DNA of 8,699 nt, taken from NCBI GenBank assembly GCA_947471245.1, contig CANIXM010000052.1, positions 1-8,699 on the forward strand. Reading direction: 5' to 3'. Below are positions 6,920-8,699 of the stretch, one piece after another. Under the pieces are notes generated by a model. The model searched no databases. It saw only the letters and a program-made list of their open reading frames with translations, and was not told the DNA's origin. The stretch's first letter is position 1. Each line of letters begins with the position of its first letter. The translations under genes were made by a program, and so were the position numbers. The DNA comes from Paludibacteraceae bacterium. GTDB taxonomy: Bacteria > Bacteroidota > Bacteroidia > Bacteroidales > Paludibacteraceae.

Positions 6920-7696
6920 TCATTTTTCAGGAATAATATACTCTAAACATCGAAGTTTCTGTCCTACCTTGGGTGTAAACTTACCCGTACTATCATGAAA
7001 GCAAAGAGTAAAACGAAGACTTCCTGAACCCTTTCGAATCAGAATGCCTGGATATAAATCTTTATCAGACTCTGTATTCATCTTACATTCATAGTTATCA
7101 CCAACAACTATTGCACTATATTGTGAGTAATGGACACTAGGAATGATTACTCTATATTTAACAGTATCACCAATCTTTATCTTTTTATCGTACTTAATAT
7201 CAACATTTACCTTTAATTTGAGTGCTTCATCATAATCAATTTCCCTCCTTTGAATTTTGCCATCTATATACTCCCCTTCCCAAAGCAAGACTCCATCGCT
7301 AAGATGCTCTGACCAATGTCCAATACGGTAATCCTTTCTATCTTGTTCTACCGAAATACAACCTTCTAAACCGACTATACCATTGGGAAAATAAAACTTT
7401 GAATAGCATAACTTATGCTCATTGTCGTAATTATTTTCCCATTCAAGTTTCCCATCATCTGAATATATTTTCCAAAGACCAATCCTGTCGTCTTTAACTT
7501 TTTTATTATCAAGCCAACATCCTTCCTCCAACAAATTCCCATTCTTGTGATAGTATTTTACATTAACAATTCTGTCATCAATATGCTCTATAACAGACTC
7601 TAACTCTCCTGTTTTGTAATAATAATACTCTTTTTTGTTACAAGACACTAAAGCGATTATATATAAACAAAAAAAACAACATCTAATAAATTTCAT
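6920..7696 (-). CDS. Lipoprotein with MORN_2-like repeats
   Basis: A 258-residue predicted lipoprotein. A signal peptide with basic start (MKFIR), a hydrophobic stretch and lipobox LVSC ends at C19, the expected lipidation site. Residues about 24-146 contain imperfect repeats of the MORN_2 type: YYKTGELES, YYHKNGNLLEEGCW, WKIYSDDGKLEWE, FYFPNGIVGLEG and WSEHLSDGVLLWEGEY. Proteins with such repeats are often named YwqK-like antitoxins in databases, but that name is weakly founded and no toxin gene is adjacent. Residues about 160-258 look beta-rich and I recognise no family there. The start is supported by AAAAGGAAAGAATT just before the ATG. The gene is visibly more A+T-rich than the flanking genes and sits between hairpin elements, which suggests an accessory insertion. 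Its role is unknown. Confidence 0.85.
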   Translation of the reverse strand: MKFIRCCFFCLYIIALVSCNKKEYYYYKTGELESVIEHIDDRIVNVKYYHKNGNLLEEGCWLDNKKVKDDRIGLWKIYSDDGKLEWENNYDNEHKLCYSKFYFPNGIVGLEGCISVEQDRKDYRIGHWSEHLSDGVLLWEGEYIDGKIQRREIDYDEALKLKVNVDIKYDKKIKIGDTVKYRVIIPSVHYSQYSAIVVGDNYECKMNTESDKDLYPGILIRKGSGSLRFTLCFHDSTGKFTPKVGQKLRCLEYIIPEK

Positions 7697-7771
7697 AATT
7701 CTTTCCTTTTAAAAAGTTTTTTTACCTTATAGTGTCACCTTTGTGGTACTTATAAATCTTCCCCGACCCCC

Positions 7772-7795
7772 GTAGCGTGCAAAACTACATGCTAC
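7772..7795. other. Imperfect hairpin upstream of the lipoprotein gene
   Basis: GTAGCGTGCA (7772-7781) and TACATGCTAC (7786-7795) pair around AAAC, with one G-T wobble and one C-A mismatch. On the minus strand its loop region holds TAGTTTTG (7780-7787), a match to the -7 box TAnnTTTG pointing at the lipoprotein gene, but no TTG lies at the right distance. It abuts hairpin element C. Confidence 0.45.
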
Positions 7796-7800
7796 ACAAT

Positions 7801-7830
7801 GTTCGGCGAATGGCTCCAGCCTTCGTCGCA
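7801..7830. repeat. Hairpin element C, inverted relative to B
   Basis: GTTCGGCGAA (7801-7810), core GGCT-CC-AGCC (7812-7821) and TTCGTCG (7822-7828). The outer arms are identical to element B read on the minus strand, and the CC centre is also shared, but the four core pairs differ completely while remaining complementary. It lies 105 bp upstream of the lipoprotein start, so B and C bracket that gene as inverted copies with the GTTCGGC end facing the gene. Confidence 0.75.
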
Positions 7831-7888
7831 GCTAAAAGGAAAGTTCATGCTTTTAATATTCGAAGCAAATATACTTCATTTTTCTAAC

Positions 7889-7919
7889 ACAAAAGGCACG
7901 AAAATCTCGTGCCTTTTGT
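7889..7919 (-). terminator. Terminator-like hairpin after the feo genes
   Basis: A perfect 13-bp stem, ACAAAAGGCACGA (7889-7901) and its complement (7907-7919), around a 5-nt loop. The outer stem has A4 on one side and T4 on the other, so it could act in either direction. It lies about 80 bp past the stop of the small FeoB-associated gene and before the lipoprotein gene, fitting termination of the minus-strand feo transcript. The T-run lies inside the stem and is followed only by GTGTT. The rest of 7697-8001 holds the hairpins listed separately and no gene that I can support. Confidence 0.6.
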
Positions 7920-8001
7920 TTACCTATGTCTTAGAATGCCCAATAATTCGTATGAAAATAATATATGTGTCTAATATACAATGATATACGATTGATCGTC
8001 C

Positions 8002-8190
8002 CTATTTTTTCTTATAGCTTTCTGGTGCCGCGCAGTCAACTTTTGCTTTTAAAGCACAACCGTCACATCCTTCACAACTGCCTTTGGGTGAAGGTTTTTT
8101 GGTAAGTATTTTATAGATTCGCCATCCCATGTAGCCAAAGGCTGTAAGTACAATGGCGGTTGAAAGGAGGTTCTGTATTAGTAGGTGCAT
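8002..8190 (-). CDS. FeoB-associated Cys-rich membrane protein
   Basis: A 62-residue protein with one N-terminal membrane helix (about 5-26) followed by a basic linker and a cysteine cluster, C39, C42, C45 and C53 (CxxCxxC plus one). Length, helix and Cys pattern fit the FeoB_associated family, small proteins encoded right after feoB and thought to help ferrous iron uptake, perhaps in the place of FeoC. The start lies 15 bp after the feoB stop, so the two are clearly one transcript. The start region lacks a Shine-Dalgarno site (AAAACAAACCT before the ATG). Iron binding by the cysteines is inference. Confidence 0.88.
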   Translation of the reverse strand: MHLLIQNLLSTAIVLTAFGYMGWRIYKILTKKPSPKGSCEGCDGCALKAKVDCAAPESYKKK

Positions 8191-8205
8191 AGGTTTGTTT
8201 TCTTG

Positions 8206-8699
8206 TTATCCAAATATTTGAAACACAGCAAATGCAAGTAGCCAGGCAAGTACAAAGCTATACCCAACAGTAAAGAGTGCCCATCCCCAGCTTTTCGTTT
8301 CGTTTTTGATAGCCACGATGGTAGCCAAGCAGGGGAAGTAAATCAATACAAATATCATCAGTCCAAAAGCCACTACAGGCGTGATGGAGGGACTGCCATC
8401 GGGTCGAACTTCACTGCGAAGTCGCTCGGGAAGTTCCTGTTTTCCAGCTTTGGCATCACCAGCATAAAGCACACTGAGCGTACTCACCACTATCTCTTTG
8501 GCAGCTACACCAGAGAGCAGTGAGATGCCCACTTTCCAGTCAAAACCCAGTGGCGAAATGGCGGGCTCTATCCATTGTCCTATCTGACCGATGTAGGAAT
8601 GTTCCTGTTGGTATTGTACTGCAGTACCTTGAAAATGAATTGGTTTCTCGTGTCTAGGAAAGTAGCCCAAAAACCAAATAACGATGGATCCAACCAAGA
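8206..8699 (-). CDS. feoB: FeoB ferrous iron transporter, C-terminal part (cut by window)
   Basis: The last 164 or so residues of FeoB, the inner-membrane Fe(II) transporter with an N-terminal G domain, which lies outside the window. Seen: the conserved gate segment LLSGVAAKEIVVSTLSVLYAG, a later helix ending FPCLATIVAIKNET with the family's conserved Cys before the Glu-containing loop, and a final helix WGWALFTVGYSFVLAWLLAFAVFQIFG. The reading frame is open to the window edge; the TTG at 8695-8697 is an internal Leu codon, not a start. The small Cys-rich partner follows after 15 bp. Iron regulation (Fur site) would be upstream, outside the window. Confidence 0.93.
   Translation of the reverse strand, partial: LVGSIVIWFLGYFPRHEKPIHFQGTAVQYQQEHSYIGQIGQWIEPAISPLGFDWKVGISLLSGVAAKEIVVSTLSVLYAGDAKAGKQELPERLRSEVRPDGSPSITPVVAFGLMIFVLIYFPCLATIVAIKNETKSWGWALFTVGYSFVLAWLLAFAVFQIFG

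Noticed and set aside
6798..6998. 66-codon plus-strand open frame
   Set aside because: It covers the repeat elements and the antisense end of the lipoprotein gene and resembles nothing known.
6751..7830. Integron attC sites
   Set aside because: attC begins with RYYYAAC and ends with GTTRRRY. Here the elements begin with GTTYGGC, the opposite polarity, and the fourth base does not fit. No integrase is in the window.
7799..7984. 61-codon plus-strand open frame
   Set aside because: It runs through hairpin C and the terminator-like hairpin, with no family resemblance or ribosome site.

Overview
The window looks like a chromosomal segment of a Bacteroidota (Bacteroidetes) bacterium, probably environmental. 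Evidence: a GldG-type gliding-motility ABC component, a small FeoB-associated Cys-rich protein next to FeoB, A-rich gene leaders without clear Shine-Dalgarno sites, and two matches to the Bacteroidota -7 promoter box TAnnTTTG. I cannot name the genus.

Layout. (1) Positions 3-767, minus strand: ParA/Soj, the chromosome-partition ATPase, with a good promoter match at 957-987. (2) Positions 768-1542 contain no convincing gene, but do contain that promoter, a 7-bp tandem repeat, an 8-bp tandem repeat, an array of eight GNA-loop mini-hairpin motifs, and a -7 box for the next gene. (3) Positions 1543-4908, plus strand: a 1121-residue membrane protein fusing a GH18-type glycosidase domain, a CE4 (NodB) polysaccharide deacetylase and a GT2 polysaccharide synthase. 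(4) Positions 4912-5007: twelve 8-bp tandem repeat units filling the gap to the next gene. (5) Positions 5010-6716, plus strand: GldG, without GldF beside it. (6) Positions 6717-8001: a lipoprotein with MORN_2-like repeats (minus strand), bracketed by three related hairpin elements that share outer arms but have different, self-complementary cores; then a terminator-like hairpin. (7) Positions 8002-8699, minus strand: a small FeoB-associated Cys-rich protein and the C-terminal end of FeoB, cut by the window edge.

How the genes may work together. The GH18-CE4-GT2 protein could polymerise a polysaccharide (N-acetylhexosamine-like by analogy with PgaC/PgaB) on the cytoplasmic side and deacetylate and trim it on the outer side of the inner membrane. 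The following gldG is co-directional, has no visible promoter of its own, and may be co-transcribed. The feo genes import ferrous iron and are separate. The lipoprotein unit has the look of an inserted accessory cassette.

The most unusual content is non-coding: the hairpin family around the lipoprotein, in which the core sequence changes but pairing is kept, the GNA mini-hairpin array, and the phased short tandem repeats. All functional statements about these are inference from this one window.
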